DNA of 64,000 nucleotides from Pseudomonas spelaei (GCF_009724245.1 NZ_WNNK01000007.1:186001-250000), one strand, 5' to 3'. Shown: positions 25,336-34,438, counted from the first letter of the stretch. The notes: generated by a model not told the origin, from the letters alone. Translations and numbers: made by a program.

Positions 25336-26321
25336 TTCCACAGACCGATCTTGCTCAACTCTTCCTTGAAGTTGGCGCGGGTGATCAAGGTCACGTTATC
25401 CAATGCGGTGAACTTGGCCGGCTCGGTGCCTTTGGTGACCCACTCGAACATTGCGGTGGCGGTTTTATAACCGGACGCATCAGGGCTGAGGAGCATCGAA
25501 CCATAGAACCCGGTATCCGATTTTTTAAGCTCTTCAATGGCATCAGTGCCATTGATGCCCACACCGATCACGTTGGCGGCCTTGAAGCCGGCGCTTTCGG
25601 TGGCGCGTACGCCGCCCAGCACGGTGCTGTCGTTCATGCCGCCGATGATCAGGTTTTTCGCGCCGCTGGGCAGTTTCACCAGGGCCGAGTTGGTGGAGTC
25701 CATTGAGCCTGGAACGTCGAGGGTTTTCTGTGCGCTGAACAGGATGTGGTCGGCGGGAAGGCCGGCGGCCTTGAGGCCTTCCACCGAACCGTCGGTGCGT
25801 TTCTTGCCGGTTTCCAGCTCGTCAAAGGTGTTGATGACGGCGTAGGTGTCCTTCCAGTCCCAGTTACGGTGCTTGGCTTCGGTGGCCATGGCCTCGCCTT
25901 GTTTCTGGCCGATCTTGTAGGCGTCGAGGCCAACGTAAGGTACGTCTTCCATGGGCTTGCCCTTGGCGTCGACAAAGCGGTCATCCACCGCCAGCACCTT
26001 GAGATTGTTGAGCTTGGCCTTGGCCATGATCGCAGGACCGAGGGACACGTCCGGCGGGCAGATCACGAAGCCCTTGGCACCGTTGGCGGCGAGGGTGTCG
26101 ATGGCTGAGAGGGTTTTCTCGCCGTCGGGCACGGCGATCTTGATCACGGTGAAGCCATGGTCCTTGCCGGCCTTTTCGGCAAAGGCCCATTCAGTCTGGA
26201 ACCAGGGCTCTTCGGCTTGCTTGACCAGGAAGCCGATCTTCACTTCTTCGGCAGATGCAAGGGCACTGAGACTGCTGAGAGCAACGGCGACCGCCAGGGT
26301 GCGCACTGTCTTCTTGAACAT
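25332..26321 (-). CDS. araF: L-arabinose-binding periplasmic protein
   Basis: The 329-residue protein has a signal peptide (MFKKTVRTLAVAVALSSLSALASA). Its mature part closely follows E. coli AraF: KIGFLVKQAEEPWFQTEWAFAEKAG, VIKIAVPDGEKTL, GAKGFVICPPD and IGGMNDSTVLGGVRATE. These include the sugar-contacting regions of that protein, which supports L-arabinose (possibly D-galactose or D-fucose too) as ligand. It is the second gene of the operon, 33 bases after the SDR gene. Confidence 0.95.
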   Translation of the reverse strand: MFKKTVRTLAVAVALSSLSALASAEEVKIGFLVKQAEEPWFQTEWAFAEKAGKDHGFTVIKIAVPDGEKTLSAIDTLAANGAKGFVICPPDVSLGPAIMAKAKLNNLKVLAVDDRFVDAKGKPMEDVPYVGLDAYKIGQKQGEAMATEAKHRNWDWKDTYAVINTFDELETGKKRTDGSVEGLKAAGLPADHILFSAQKTLDVPGSMDSTNSALVKLPSGAKNLIIGGMNDSTVLGGVRATESAGFKAANVIGVGINGTDAIEELKKSDTGFYGSMLLSPDASGYKTATAMFEWVTKGTEPAKFTALDNVTLITRANFKEELSKIGLWK

Positions 26322-26354
26322 AAACCACCTCTTGTTATGGGAGAGTTATAGGGT

Positions 26355-27176
26355 TTAGTCGTGGTACATCACCGACCGCCCGCCATCGATCATCAGGCAG
26401 GTGGCATTGATAAAGGGCGCTTCATCGGTGGCAAGAAACAACGCGGTCATCGCCACTTCAATGGGCTGGCCGATGCGCTTGGGCGGGTGCAGGTCGAAGG
26501 CGCGCTGGCGTTCGGCATGGGGGTCGGGGAAGCCGTTCCAGTAGTCGACGTTGAGCTGGGTTTCGATATAACCCGGCGCAATGGCATTCACGCGGATGCC
26601 CTTGGGTGCATATTCGATGCCCAGGGCGCGGGTCAGGCCGAGCAAGCCGTGCTTGGCCACCGGATAGGGAAAGCAGCCGGGAATGATGTGGCTGGAATGG
26701 GTCGAGGCGATGTTGATGATGTTGCCGATGCCCTGCTCGATCATGTGCGGCAACACGGTACGGCAGCCGAACCAGGCGCCGTCCAGGTCGATGGCGAAGC
26801 AACGACGCCAGTCTTCGTCGGTCATCTCCAGCGGGTCGCGAAACACGTTGACGCCCGCGCAGTTGATCAGCACATCGATACGGCCAAAGCGTTCGATGGC
26901 GACATCCACCAGCGCGCGCCATTGGTCCTTGGAGGTGATGTCGACGGGTTGCGCGTAGATCTGGGCACCGCGTTCACGCCAATGGGCGGCGACCGCTTCG
27001 ACCTTCTCGCCCTGGATATCACCGATCACCAGACGCGCCTGCTGGGCCTGGAAGCAGGCCACGATGACCTCGCCGATGCCCTGGGCAGCGCCGGTGATGA
27101 TCACCACTTTGTTTTTCAGCCGCTCGCCGTAAGTCGGCTCGGGCACGGCGGGTAACGACAACGGTTGTGCCTGCAT
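26355..27176 (-). CDS. SDR family oxidoreductase, probable sugar 1-dehydrogenase
   Basis: The 273-residue short-chain dehydrogenase has the cofactor motif ITGAAQGIG near residue 30, NCAG near 108, a catalytic Ser (NIASTHSSH) and the YPVAK active-site Tyr-Lys. As first gene of the arabinose transport operon it probably oxidises L-arabinose (or D-galactose) to the lactone, the first step of the oxidative pentose route used by many pseudomonads. The lactonase, dehydratases and semialdehyde dehydrogenase of that route are not in this window. Substrate assignment is by context. The ATG is preceded by AGGTGA. Confidence 0.9.
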   Translation of the reverse strand: MQAQPLSLPAVPEPTYGERLKNKVVIITGAAQGIGEVIVACFQAQQARLVIGDIQGEKVEAVAAHWRERGAQIYAQPVDITSKDQWRALVDVAIERFGRIDVLINCAGVNVFRDPLEMTDEDWRRCFAIDLDGAWFGCRTVLPHMIEQGIGNIINIASTHSSHIIPGCFPYPVAKHGLLGLTRALGIEYAPKGIRVNAIAPGYIETQLNVDYWNGFPDPHAERQRAFDLHPPKRIGQPIEVAMTALFLATDEAPFINATCLMIDGGRSVMYHD

Positions 27177-27220
27177 CGCTTCACCTGTTTTATTTTTGGT
27201 AGTGAGTGCTGATGCAGAAG

Positions 27221-27250
27221 ACTATAAACCCAGAACCTGAAACATCTCAA
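27221..27250 (-). promoter_or_regulatory. Predicted promoter of the arabinose operon
   Basis: Reading leftwards, TTGAGA (27250-27245), an 18-base spacer and TATAGT (27226-27221) place the start near 27214, about 37 bases before the SDR start codon. No IclR operator could be assigned with confidence. Confidence 0.5.
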
Positions 27251-27287
27251 TATATAATTACTCATCCCACATACTGAGAAATCATAC

Positions 27288-27310
27288 AAAAAAACTGACA
27301 ACCGTCAGTT
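27288..27310 (-). terminator. Terminator of the GNAT transcript
   Basis: AACTGAC-GGTT-GTCAGTT (27310-27293) followed by a run of T leftwards. It lies after the GNAT gene and REPIN 3, isolating the arabinose operon promoter. Confidence 0.75.
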
Positions 27311-27346
27311 AGGTGAAAGCAGCCCTACAAGGCAACGAAAAACAAA

Positions 27347-27456
27347 TGTGGGAGCTGTCGAGCTCCAGCGAGGCTGCGATTGCGGTGGGCCCGTCAACCT
27401 CAATGCTGGCAGTGCCGACGCCATCGCAGCCTCGCTAAAGCTCGACAGCTCCCACA
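27347..27456. repeat. REPIN 3, divergent arms (110 bp)
   Basis: Outer arms TGTGGGAGCTGTCGAGCT and their complement, with an inner part GCGAGGCTGCGAT/ATCGCAGCCTCGC. The start (TGTGGGAGCTG) agrees with the other REPINs; the inner part resembles the GCAGCCTCG stretch of the second palindrome family. Confidence 0.85.
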
Positions 27457-27503
27457 GTTGATCTTTGTAGTCTTGAGCATTGCGGGTTAGATCGCTCCCA
27501 CCC

Positions 27504-27983
27504 TCAGCCTTGGGCAAATTCGCGCAGTGCATCGCCTTCCATCCGGTAGCGCACCCATTCTTCCTGAGGCTGGGCACCAATGGACTTGTAGAACGCAATG
27601 GCCGGTTCGTTCCAGTCCAGCACGCTCCACTCGAAACGTCCGCAGCCGTTATCGAAGGCGATTTTCGCCAGGTGCCGCAGCAACTTCTTGCCCGCCCCGC
27701 CGCCGCGCTGCTCCGGGTTGATGTAGAGGTCTTCCAGGTACAGGCAGTTACTGCCCAGCCAGGTGGAATAGCTGAAAAAGAACACCGCGAAACCAATCGG
27801 CAAACCGTCCCGCAGACAAATCAGGCCATGGGCGGTGGCGCCTTCACTGAACAGGCTGCGCTCGATATCCACCACGCTGGCGATCACTTCGTGGCGGGCT
27901 TTCTCGTAGTCGGCCAGCTCCGTGATGAAGGTCAGGATCTGCGCAGCATCGCTGGGCACGGCGGGGCGAATCTCGATGGTCAT
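27504..27983 (-). CDS. GNAT family N-acetyltransferase (SSAT-like)
   Basis: The 159-residue protein has the GNAT acetyl-CoA loop in NPEQRGGGAGKKLLRHLAK and the C-terminal NEPAIAFYKSIG helix. The sequence LYLEDLYINPEQRGGGAGK resembles the spermidine/spermine N1-acetyltransferase (SAT1-like) subgroup, which also includes thialysine acetyltransferases. The substrate is not determined. It is monocistronic and ends at a terminator beyond a REPIN. Confidence 0.9.
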   Translation of the reverse strand: MTIEIRPAVPSDAAQILTFITELADYEKARHEVIASVVDIERSLFSEGATAHGLICLRDGLPIGFAVFFFSYSTWLGSNCLYLEDLYINPEQRGGGAGKKLLRHLAKIAFDNGCGRFEWSVLDWNEPAIAFYKSIGAQPQEEWVRYRMEGDALREFAQG

Positions 27984-28096
27984 GGACGGGCCTTGAGGTC
28001 AAAGGAAAGGACACATACTAAGGGGGTTTGATGACTGATTGCAGTGCAATTTCATTCGCGACTACTCTATGAGGCATCCGTCCAACGAGAATCCTC

Positions 28097-28741
28097 ATGC
28101 CCTTCTCTCCCTTGTCCGCCCTTGCCGATACCTTGCTGCCTCACGCCCTGGAACCTTCAGAAGACGGCGCCCACGACCTGTCCCATTTGCAGCGGGTATG
28201 GCACAACGCGCGCTCGATTCAGGCCAAAGAAGGGGGTGACCTGGAGGTGCTGCTGGCGGCGGTGTTGTTGCATGACTGCGTGGCGGTGGAAAAGAACTCA
28301 CCCTTGCGTTCCAAAGCTTCAGCGCTGGCCGCGGCCAAGGCCGGGAAGGTTTTGCAGGCTCTGGATTGGCAACCTGTCCGTATCGCCGCCGTCACCCATG
28401 CCATCGAGACTCACAGTTTCTCCGCCGGGCTTACGCCCAACTCCCTGGAAGCCAGGATCGTCCAGGATGCCGACCGCCTCGACTCCCTGGGCATGATCGG
28501 CGTGGCCCGCACGTTCTATACCGCCGGACGCATGGGCAGCGGTTTGTATGATCCGGCTGATCCTACTGCCCTGAACCGGGACTATGACGACAAGCGCTTT
28601 TGCCTTGATCACTTCCAGACCAAGCTGCTGCACCTGGCCGATGGCTTCCAAACGGCGGCGGGACAACACATGGCGCAGGTTCGCCATCAGCGGCTCAAGG
28701 GGTTCATGGAGACGTTCATTGAAGAGATCGGCGCCCAATAA
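28097..28741 (+). CDS. HD domain-containing phosphohydrolase
   Basis: The 214-residue protein has the HD metal ligands: H in HDLSHLQRVW, HD in AVLLHDC, and a late D in IVQDADRLDSLG. It resembles the YedJ/YpgQ type, whose members hydrolyse nucleotides or other phosphates; the substrate is unknown. The ATG at 28097 follows GAGAATCCTC, a weak ribosome binding site. It is the first of two rightward genes. Confidence 0.87.
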   Translation: MPFSPLSALADTLLPHALEPSEDGAHDLSHLQRVWHNARSIQAKEGGDLEVLLAAVLLHDCVAVEKNSPLRSKASALAAAKAGKVLQALDWQPVRIAAVTHAIETHSFSAGLTPNSLEARIVQDADRLDSLGMIGVARTFYTAGRMGSGLYDPADPTALNRDYDDKRFCLDHFQTKLLHLADGFQTAAGQHMAQVRHQRLKGFMETFIEEIGAQ

Positions 28742-28854
28742 ATGCGCAATTACTCCGCCCGGCGCTAATGCAAAAACCGCTAACCACTGAACAAACCGTC
28801 TTGCCGCGCATGGTAAAAAACCTGGCATAAATCCAACGACTCACAGGCTTGCCC

Positions 28855-30084
28855 ATGCGCTCCACTCCACCGGTTGACGGAAAACTGTTCGCCCTGTTCT
28901 GCCTTGCCAGCTACCTGCTGTCGCTGTCGTACGGCTCGACCTTTCTGCTGTCGCTGCTGATTCACGCCCGAGGTGGCAATGAGCATGACGCCGGGAGCGT
29001 GATCTCCATGGCGATGCTCAGTACCTTCGTCGCGGTCATGGTGTCCGGGCATTTGTCGGACGCCCTGGGCGCGGCCCGCTCCATTGCCTGCCTGGGTGTC
29101 TTGCTGGTGGTAGCCTGCCTGGGCTTTGCCCTGGCACCCGGGTTTGGCGAAGGCTTGATGCTCTTCGGTTTATCCCTGGGGTTGGGCTGGGGCGTGTTTT
29201 ACACCTTGGGTCCGATCATTGTGGCGATGCTGGTGGAGCCGACGCAACGCGCCAAATACTTTGCCCTGCTGTCGGGCAGCATGATGACCGGCATCGGCTC
29301 GGGGCCGCTGCTGGGGCGCGCGGCAAATGCCCTCGACCTGCCGCTGACCGCAGCGTTCTACATCGCCGCACTCGCGAGCCTGGCAGGCGTGGTGATGTTC
29401 TGGCGATTGGGTGCACAGCTCAAGCAGCGACCCAACCTGTTGGGCGTCTCGGCCGTGTCGAAAATCTCCTGGTCCGCCACACGCCAGGTGCTGTCCTCCA
29501 AAGCGGTGTTCGCCATCATCATGGTCGGCCTGGGCGGTTGTGTGTTTGGTGGTTTGTCGTCGTTTCAAACCAGCTACGCAGCGGCTCATTCACTGGACTA
29601 TTCATTGTTCTTCCTGGGGTTCATGAGCGCAGCGATCACCAGCCGCCTGTTGATCGCCAGCATCGTGGTCAAGCGCGATCCCTATTGGGCGTCGTGTGTC
29701 TTGTCTGGAGTGATGCTGGTGTCGATCCTGATGTTCGGTTTCCTGGTCAACGACAGCTTCAGTTACCTGCTGGCGGCCATCACCCTGGGAGTGGGTTATG
29801 GCCTGACCTATTCAGTGATCAACGGCCTGGCAGCCAATGAGGCACCGGCGGGCACTACGTCCCAGGCACTGCTGCTGTTCAGCCTGTCGTACTTTATCGG
29901 GGTGTTCGGCTTTCCGTTGCTGGCCGGCAAGGTCATCGTCGAATACGGCATGTCGACCCTGTTGATGAGCGTGTTGGCCGTGGCTTCGCTTAACTGGCTG
30001 ATCACCGTGGGGCGGTTGATTTGGCGCCGGGCGGCGATGATTCCAACACCCCCGGGGCACCGAAACAGCCCAAGTCCTGAATGA
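28855..30084 (+). CDS. MFS transporter
   Basis: The 409-residue protein has 12 predicted hydrophobic segments and the MFS motif A-like loop GHLSDALGAARS between segments 2 and 3. The ATG at 28855 was chosen over a TTG two codons earlier. There is no neighbouring enzyme to indicate the substrate; it may be a drug or metabolite exporter. It follows the HD gene by about 110 bases and could share its transcript. Confidence 0.9.
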   Translation: MRSTPPVDGKLFALFCLASYLLSLSYGSTFLLSLLIHARGGNEHDAGSVISMAMLSTFVAVMVSGHLSDALGAARSIACLGVLLVVACLGFALAPGFGEGLMLFGLSLGLGWGVFYTLGPIIVAMLVEPTQRAKYFALLSGSMMTGIGSGPLLGRAANALDLPLTAAFYIAALASLAGVVMFWRLGAQLKQRPNLLGVSAVSKISWSATRQVLSSKAVFAIIMVGLGGCVFGGLSSFQTSYAAAHSLDYSLFFLGFMSAAITSRLLIASIVVKRDPYWASCVLSGVMLVSILMFGFLVNDSFSYLLAAITLGVGYGLTYSVINGLAANEAPAGTTSQALLLFSLSYFIGVFGFPLLAGKVIVEYGMSTLLMSVLAVASLNWLITVGRLIWRRAAMIPTPPGHRNSPSPE

Positions 30085-30153
30085 CGAGAACACCTTCGTA
30101 GCTGCAGCCGGTCATGGGATCGCACCGTGCTGAAGGGCGCCTGTTCTGCCGAC

Positions 30154-31074
30154 TCAGGCCTGCGCCAACAACGCATCCACTTCAGCGGTGCCCGGTGACG
30201 TCGCCGGCCCCCAGCGGGTGACCGCCAACGCAGCGGCCGCATTGGCACGCCTGGCCGCAACGGCCGGTGCCAACCCGTTGGCCAAACCGGCAATGAACAC
30301 CCCGGCATGGGCATCGCCCGCGCCGTTGCTGTCGACCGCCTGGACCTTGAACCCCGGCACATGTTCAGACTGCCCATGACGGCTGATCCAGCAACCGTTC
30401 GGGCCATCTCGCACCACCAGCAGCGTCTCGCCAGGCAGATGATCGTTGAGTTTGAGCAGCGCTTGGGCGATGTCTCCCGCACCGGTAAAAGCCAAGGCCT
30501 CCGGGCCGTTGCTGGTCCAGATATCGATGCGTGGCAACAAGTCGACCATCAACGAAGAATCAGGCGCCTTGACCAGCGGCCCCGGATCGAACACCACAGT
30601 AATCTGGCGCGGCAAGGCCAACAGCCAATCGATCAAGGCCTGGGACTTGCCCTCCAGCAACAAGCTGTAGCCGCTGACGTACACATAGTCGTCGGCATGG
30701 GGCACGGCGCTGGCCAAGTCTTCGGCACTCAGCTCACCTTCAGCACCGATATGGGAGATGAAGGTGCGCTCGGTGGTGGTTTCAGTCAGTGACACGCACA
30801 GGCCAGTGTCCTTGTTGTCACTGGCCGCCAGGGCCATTTCAATGCCCTCGGCCTGCATCGCAGCACGCGCCAGGTCGCCAAAGCGCCCCGTACCGTGCCG
30901 CCCCAGATAGACCACCGGCAAACCGTTGCGCCGGGCGGCGGCCATCACGTTGAAGCCACCGCCGGCTTCGAAGCTGGCGGACTTGGCCAATACGTCACCG
31001 CCGGTTGCCGGCAAGGTGTCGAGGGACATGACCAGGTCGACGATGACCTGGCCGCTGTGAATCAATCTAGACAT
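30154..31074 (-). CDS. PfkB family carbohydrate kinase (YegV-like)
   Basis: The 306-residue protein is a ribokinase-family kinase: N-terminal GGGFNVMAAARRNG, central substrate-binding region, and the anion-hole motif DSNGAGDAHAGVF with the catalytic Asp near residue 254. It phosphorylates a sugar or nucleoside. It is the last gene of the GntR, ADP-ribosylglycohydrolase, NCS1 permease, kinase locus. Its start overlaps the end of the permease gene by 8 bases. In enterobacteria the equivalent YegV sits beside YegU and YegT. The likely substrate is the ribose or ribosyl product released by the glycohydrolase, which is inference. Confidence 0.93.
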   Translation of the reverse strand: MSRLIHSGQVIVDLVMSLDTLPATGGDVLAKSASFEAGGGFNVMAAARRNGLPVVYLGRHGTGRFGDLARAAMQAEGIEMALAASDNKDTGLCVSLTETTTERTFISHIGAEGELSAEDLASAVPHADDYVYVSGYSLLLEGKSQALIDWLLALPRQITVVFDPGPLVKAPDSSLMVDLLPRIDIWTSNGPEALAFTGAGDIAQALLKLNDHLPGETLLVVRDGPNGCWISRHGQSEHVPGFKVQAVDSNGAGDAHAGVFIAGLANGLAPAVAARRANAAAALAVTRWGPATSPGTAEVDALLAQA

Positions 31075-32533
31075 TGTGGCTCTCTACTAACGCCGGGCGA
31101 CGATCAGCAGCACCGCCCAATACCGCATACATCCCGCCGGCCACCAGGAAGGTGACAATCCAGCCCAGGCCGTTATGGCCCAACCAGGAATCCGACAACG
31201 GCCCAGCGAACCAGATGTTCTCGGCGGTGGTGCCGATGGTGGTGAAGCTGAAACCCAACACAATGGCGACCACCCAGGCACCGAATGCTCGCCATTCAAT
31301 CCCGCCGCGATACCAGTAGGCGCTGCTCGGCGTGACGTCCAGCAGGTCCTTGGCGCTGTAGTAGTGGCGATGAATCAGGTCGACCACAAAGATCCCTACC
31401 CAAGCAGTGATCGGCACGGCCAGCAGCGAGATGAAGGTGATGAATGGGCCGTAGAAGCTGTCGGCGATCAGCATGAAGTAGATGGAACCGGCGAAGATCG
31501 CAACGATGTCGACAATCACCGCGTGAACGCGCTTGACCTTCAAGCCGAGGGTCAAGGTGGTCAGGCCCGCCGAATACACGGAGAGGTTATTGGAAAGCAG
31601 CAGCCCGCCAAACGCGGTGATCAGGTATGGCACGGCCATCCAGGTAGGCAGCATGTCGCGGATCGCGATGATCGGGTCAGTGGCCGAGGCCAGGTCGTTA
31701 TTGCCCACCGACAGCAAGCCGCCCAGGGTGATCAGCAGCACCAGCGGAATCCCCGCACCGAAGGCGGCAGACGCCACCAGGCGCACGGCCTTGACGCTGC
31801 GATGCTGGTAGCGGGACATGTCCGCCCCGGCGTTGGCCCAACCGATACCGGTGCCGGCGGCCATGGTGCCGACGCCAATAATCATCGCACTGAGCGGTGC
31901 CGGAGTGGCATTGAATACCGCGCTCCAGTCGATAGTCGCGCAGAGGAATCCGCCCACCAGAATGTTCAGCGCGCCGAAGACGTAGGTCGCCCACTTCTGA
32001 ATCACCAGCAAGGTGGCGTGGCCCAGACCGGAAACGGCCAGGGTCAGCAGCACAAAAATGCCGATGAACAGCAAGGTCAGCAGCGGCGCACTTTTTGCGG
32101 CCACGGGCGAGTTGAACAGGATCGAGCACAACGACAGCAGCACAAAGGCCGCCGTGGTGGTGTTGACGGTTTCCCAGCCCAGGCGCGACATCAGCGAGAC
32201 CAGGGTTGGGCCGATATTGCCGCGTACGCCGAAGATCGCTCGGGACAAGGTCAGGCTCGGCGCACGGCCACGACGGCCGGCGATGGAAATAATCCCCACC
32301 ACGGCGAACGAACCGGCGGCACCGAGGATCGCGACGATGATGGCTTGCCAGATCGCCAGCCCGCGAAAGGCCACCAGCGTCGCCCCCAACGGCAAGCCGA
32401 GGATGCTGATGTTGGCGGCAAACCAGACCCAGAACAGCTGCAGCGGATGGCCGTTGCACTCGCTTTCCGGGACGGGTTCGATGCCACGCGTTTCCAATTG
32501 CCCGGCGCCTTGGCCGGAAGAAGTCGAACTCAT
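31067..32533 (-). CDS. NCS1 family purine-cytosine permease-like transporter
   Basis: The 488-residue protein has about 12 membrane segments and matches the cytosine/purine/nicotinamide (NCS1) permease family, with GTMAAGTGIGWANAGADMSRYQ as the substrate-side signature and an N-terminal NISILGLPLGATLVAF. NCS1 members carry nucleobases, hydantoins, thiamine or nicotinamide-type compounds. Here it takes the place held by YegT (a nucleoside transporter) in the enterobacterial locus. The substrate is therefore likely a nucleobase-like or ribosylated base compound. A REPIN lies between its start and the preceding glycohydrolase gene. Confidence 0.93.
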   Translation of the reverse strand: MSSTSSGQGAGQLETRGIEPVPESECNGHPLQLFWVWFAANISILGLPLGATLVAFRGLAIWQAIIVAILGAAGSFAVVGIISIAGRRGRAPSLTLSRAIFGVRGNIGPTLVSLMSRLGWETVNTTTAAFVLLSLCSILFNSPVAAKSAPLLTLLFIGIFVLLTLAVSGLGHATLLVIQKWATYVFGALNILVGGFLCATIDWSAVFNATPAPLSAMIIGVGTMAAGTGIGWANAGADMSRYQHRSVKAVRLVASAAFGAGIPLVLLITLGGLLSVGNNDLASATDPIIAIRDMLPTWMAVPYLITAFGGLLLSNNLSVYSAGLTTLTLGLKVKRVHAVIVDIVAIFAGSIYFMLIADSFYGPFITFISLLAVPITAWVGIFVVDLIHRHYYSAKDLLDVTPSSAYWYRGGIEWRAFGAWVVAIVLGFSFTTIGTTAENIWFAGPLSDSWLGHNGLGWIVTFLVAGGMYAVLGGAADRRPALVESHNV

Positions 32534-32605
32534 GATGGGGTGCTCCTGGTGCCTGTTTTTGTGGTTGTGGCAGTTTCGGAAGTCGAATCAACATCCCGGC
32601 ACTCC

Positions 32606-32693
32606 TGTGGGAGCCGGGCTTGCCCGCGATGCTGACGACTCGGACTTTCAGGGAAACCGAGGCGATACCATCGCAGGCAAGCCAGCTCCCACA
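32606..32693. repeat. REPIN 4 (88 bp), intra-operon
   Basis: Left arm TGTGGGAGCCGGGCTTGCCC (diverged) and right arm complement of TGTGGGAGCTGGCTTGCCTG. It lies between the glycohydrolase and permease genes, inside what looks like a single operon. Confidence 0.88.
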
Positions 32694-32726
32694 TGAACCC
32701 GGTTCCTGCAAATGGGTCTGTGGCGC

Positions 32727-33728
32727 TTAACGCAACGCCAACAGCCCTTGAACCAGCGGCTGCAGATCCAGGCCATTGGCGGTCTTGACCTGCTCGATCA
32801 TCGCCTCAGGCCAGCACGCCATTCCCAGGCACGCGCCGAGCATCGCACCGAGAATCGCGGCAATGGTGTCGGTGTCGCCGCCAAGGCTGGCGGCCATGCA
32901 CAAGGCTTCAAAAGCGTCCATCTCACCCACGGCCACTTGCTGCGCGAGGGCAAACGACACCACCACCGACTCCTGGGAAGCAACGGAAGTACCGATCAAT
33001 TCGTAGAGCAGGTCGGTAAACAACGCTTTGTCGCTGCTGCCGACACTCAGGGTCCGCGCCCAACTGATGCGGGTGCCGATACGCCCACCGGCGACCCAGT
33101 GCCCATGGCTTTCGGCCTGTTGCGCGATCCGGGTGCCAATGTTCAGCGCTTCTCCCAGGTCCTCGCCATTGATACCGGCCGAAACCACCGCCGCCACCGC
33201 TGCCGCGCTGGCAATGCCAAGGGTGGTGTTGTGAGTCACCTGGCAGGCCTGGATCACCGACTGGATGAACTGTTCAGGGTTGGCAACGTTTGCCGCGATG
33301 CCCACTGGCGTAATGCGCATGGCTGCGCCATTGGTGGTGCCGTAGCGCCCGGATTCTTCCGGCGTGTGCCCGGCCAGGATCATGTCGATCGCGCGTTTGG
33401 TCGAGGGGCCCAGCAGGTCCTGGGAGCCTTTGGCGCGCATCACCGCTTCCCAGTCGATCAGGCGCTGGGCGAGCACTGTCGGCTCGATCTTGCCTTGGCC
33501 GTCCACCAGCAACTGACCCACCAGGATTGCCTGTTCGGTGTCATCGGTGATGGAGCCCTTGGGCATGTTGGGCGCAATGGGCTGGTCGGCTCCGGCGTCT
33601 TCCAGGGCCGTGATTTCACCGAAGCGTGCCTTGACCTGCTCGCGGCTCAAGGACTGGGTCGGCATACCCAGGGCGTCGCCCAGGGCCAGGCCGTAGAAAG
33701 CGCCGAGGGCGCGAATGTGCGGGGTCAT
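32727..33728 (-). CDS. ADP-ribosylglycohydrolase family protein (YegU-like)
   Basis: The 333-residue protein has the full ADP-ribosylglycohydrolase pattern: GLALGDALGMP (about 12-22), the metal-binding SITDDTEQA and the C-terminal SLGGDTDTIAAILGAMLGA, with the Asp pairs that hold two magnesium ions. The family removes ADP-ribose from proteins (DraG) or cleaves other N-ribosyl bonds. The start MTPHIRALG at 33728 overlaps the stop of the GntR gene in ATGA. Context with a kinase, a transporter and a regulator points to a metabolic rather than a signalling substrate. Confidence 0.93.
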   Translation of the reverse strand: MTPHIRALGAFYGLALGDALGMPTQSLSREQVKARFGEITALEDAGADQPIAPNMPKGSITDDTEQAILVGQLLVDGQGKIEPTVLAQRLIDWEAVMRAKGSQDLLGPSTKRAIDMILAGHTPEESGRYGTTNGAAMRITPVGIAANVANPEQFIQSVIQACQVTHNTTLGIASAAAVAAVVSAGINGEDLGEALNIGTRIAQQAESHGHWVAGGRIGTRISWARTLSVGSSDKALFTDLLYELIGTSVASQESVVVSFALAQQVAVGEMDAFEALCMAASLGGDTDTIAAILGAMLGACLGMACWPEAMIEQVKTANGLDLQPLVQGLLALR

Positions 33729-34438
33729 TTCGGCGTTCCAAATTGAAGGTGCAGGCGAAAGTGCAGCGGGTCGAGCAAGCTTTCGACGTATTCCATGAAC
33801 CGCTCGCGACGGTCGTAGGTAGTGCGCAAGGCCCTGAGAAATACGGTACCGACCGGACGCCCCAACAGCTCGGCATCGACCTCGTTCAGCGGCTCGGCGC
33901 CAATCCACTGGTCACCGCCGGCGCCGACGTAGCCGTAGGCTGCCAGGGTGATGGTCAGGGAGTTATCGATCAGGCCGACACGCGGCAAGCTTTCCAGGCC
34001 ACCGGAGGCAGGCATCAGGGAGCGCTCCAGGGACACGAAGGTGCCATCCGTGGTACGACGGCGACGATCGAGGGCAATGAACTGATCGCCACCGAAGCGG
34101 CTGAGCAAGTCCGGCCGCGTGACAGCTTCCAGGCGCAAGATATCGGCGATCACTAAAGCGCCGGTATCCGCCAGCGCCTGTGCCCAGCCACTGCGTTGAT
34201 CAAGCACCATGCCATCGAAGGTGACGATGGAGCCGACGCCGCTCTGGGTAGCGATGTAGTTGCGACGCTTGAGCTCGGCGAGGGCTTCACGCAGGGTGCC
34301 GCGACTGACCGCAAACTCTTCGGCCAATTGGTGCTCGCCCGGCAACAGGAAACCGTCGACCATCGTCCCGCCCTCGATACGGCGGATCAGCTCATCGACG
34401 ACGCGTTTTTTCTTATCAAATCGAACATGTCTAATCAT
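33725..34438 (-). CDS. GntR family regulator with UTRA-type ligand domain (YegW-like)
   Basis: The 237-residue protein (ATG at 34438; a TTG two codons earlier is possible) has a winged helix-turn-helix (LAEEFAVSRGTLREALAELKRRNYI, about 35-60). A C-terminal UTRA-like effector domain follows (VSLERSLMPA; AYGYVGAGGDQWIGAEPLN; FLRALRTTYDRRERFMEYVE). It is the first gene of the operon and probably regulates it. An inverted repeat overlapping its start codon (34421-34444) may be its operator. The effector is unknown. Confidence 0.9.
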   Translation of the reverse strand: MIRHVRFDKKKRVVDELIRRIEGGTMVDGFLLPGEHQLAEEFAVSRGTLREALAELKRRNYIATQSGVGSIVTFDGMVLDQRSGWAQALADTGALVIADILRLEAVTRPDLLSRFGGDQFIALDRRRRTTDGTFVSLERSLMPASGGLESLPRVGLIDNSLTITLAAYGYVGAGGDQWIGAEPLNEVDAELLGRPVGTVFLRALRTTYDRRERFMEYVESLLDPLHFRLHLQFGTPK

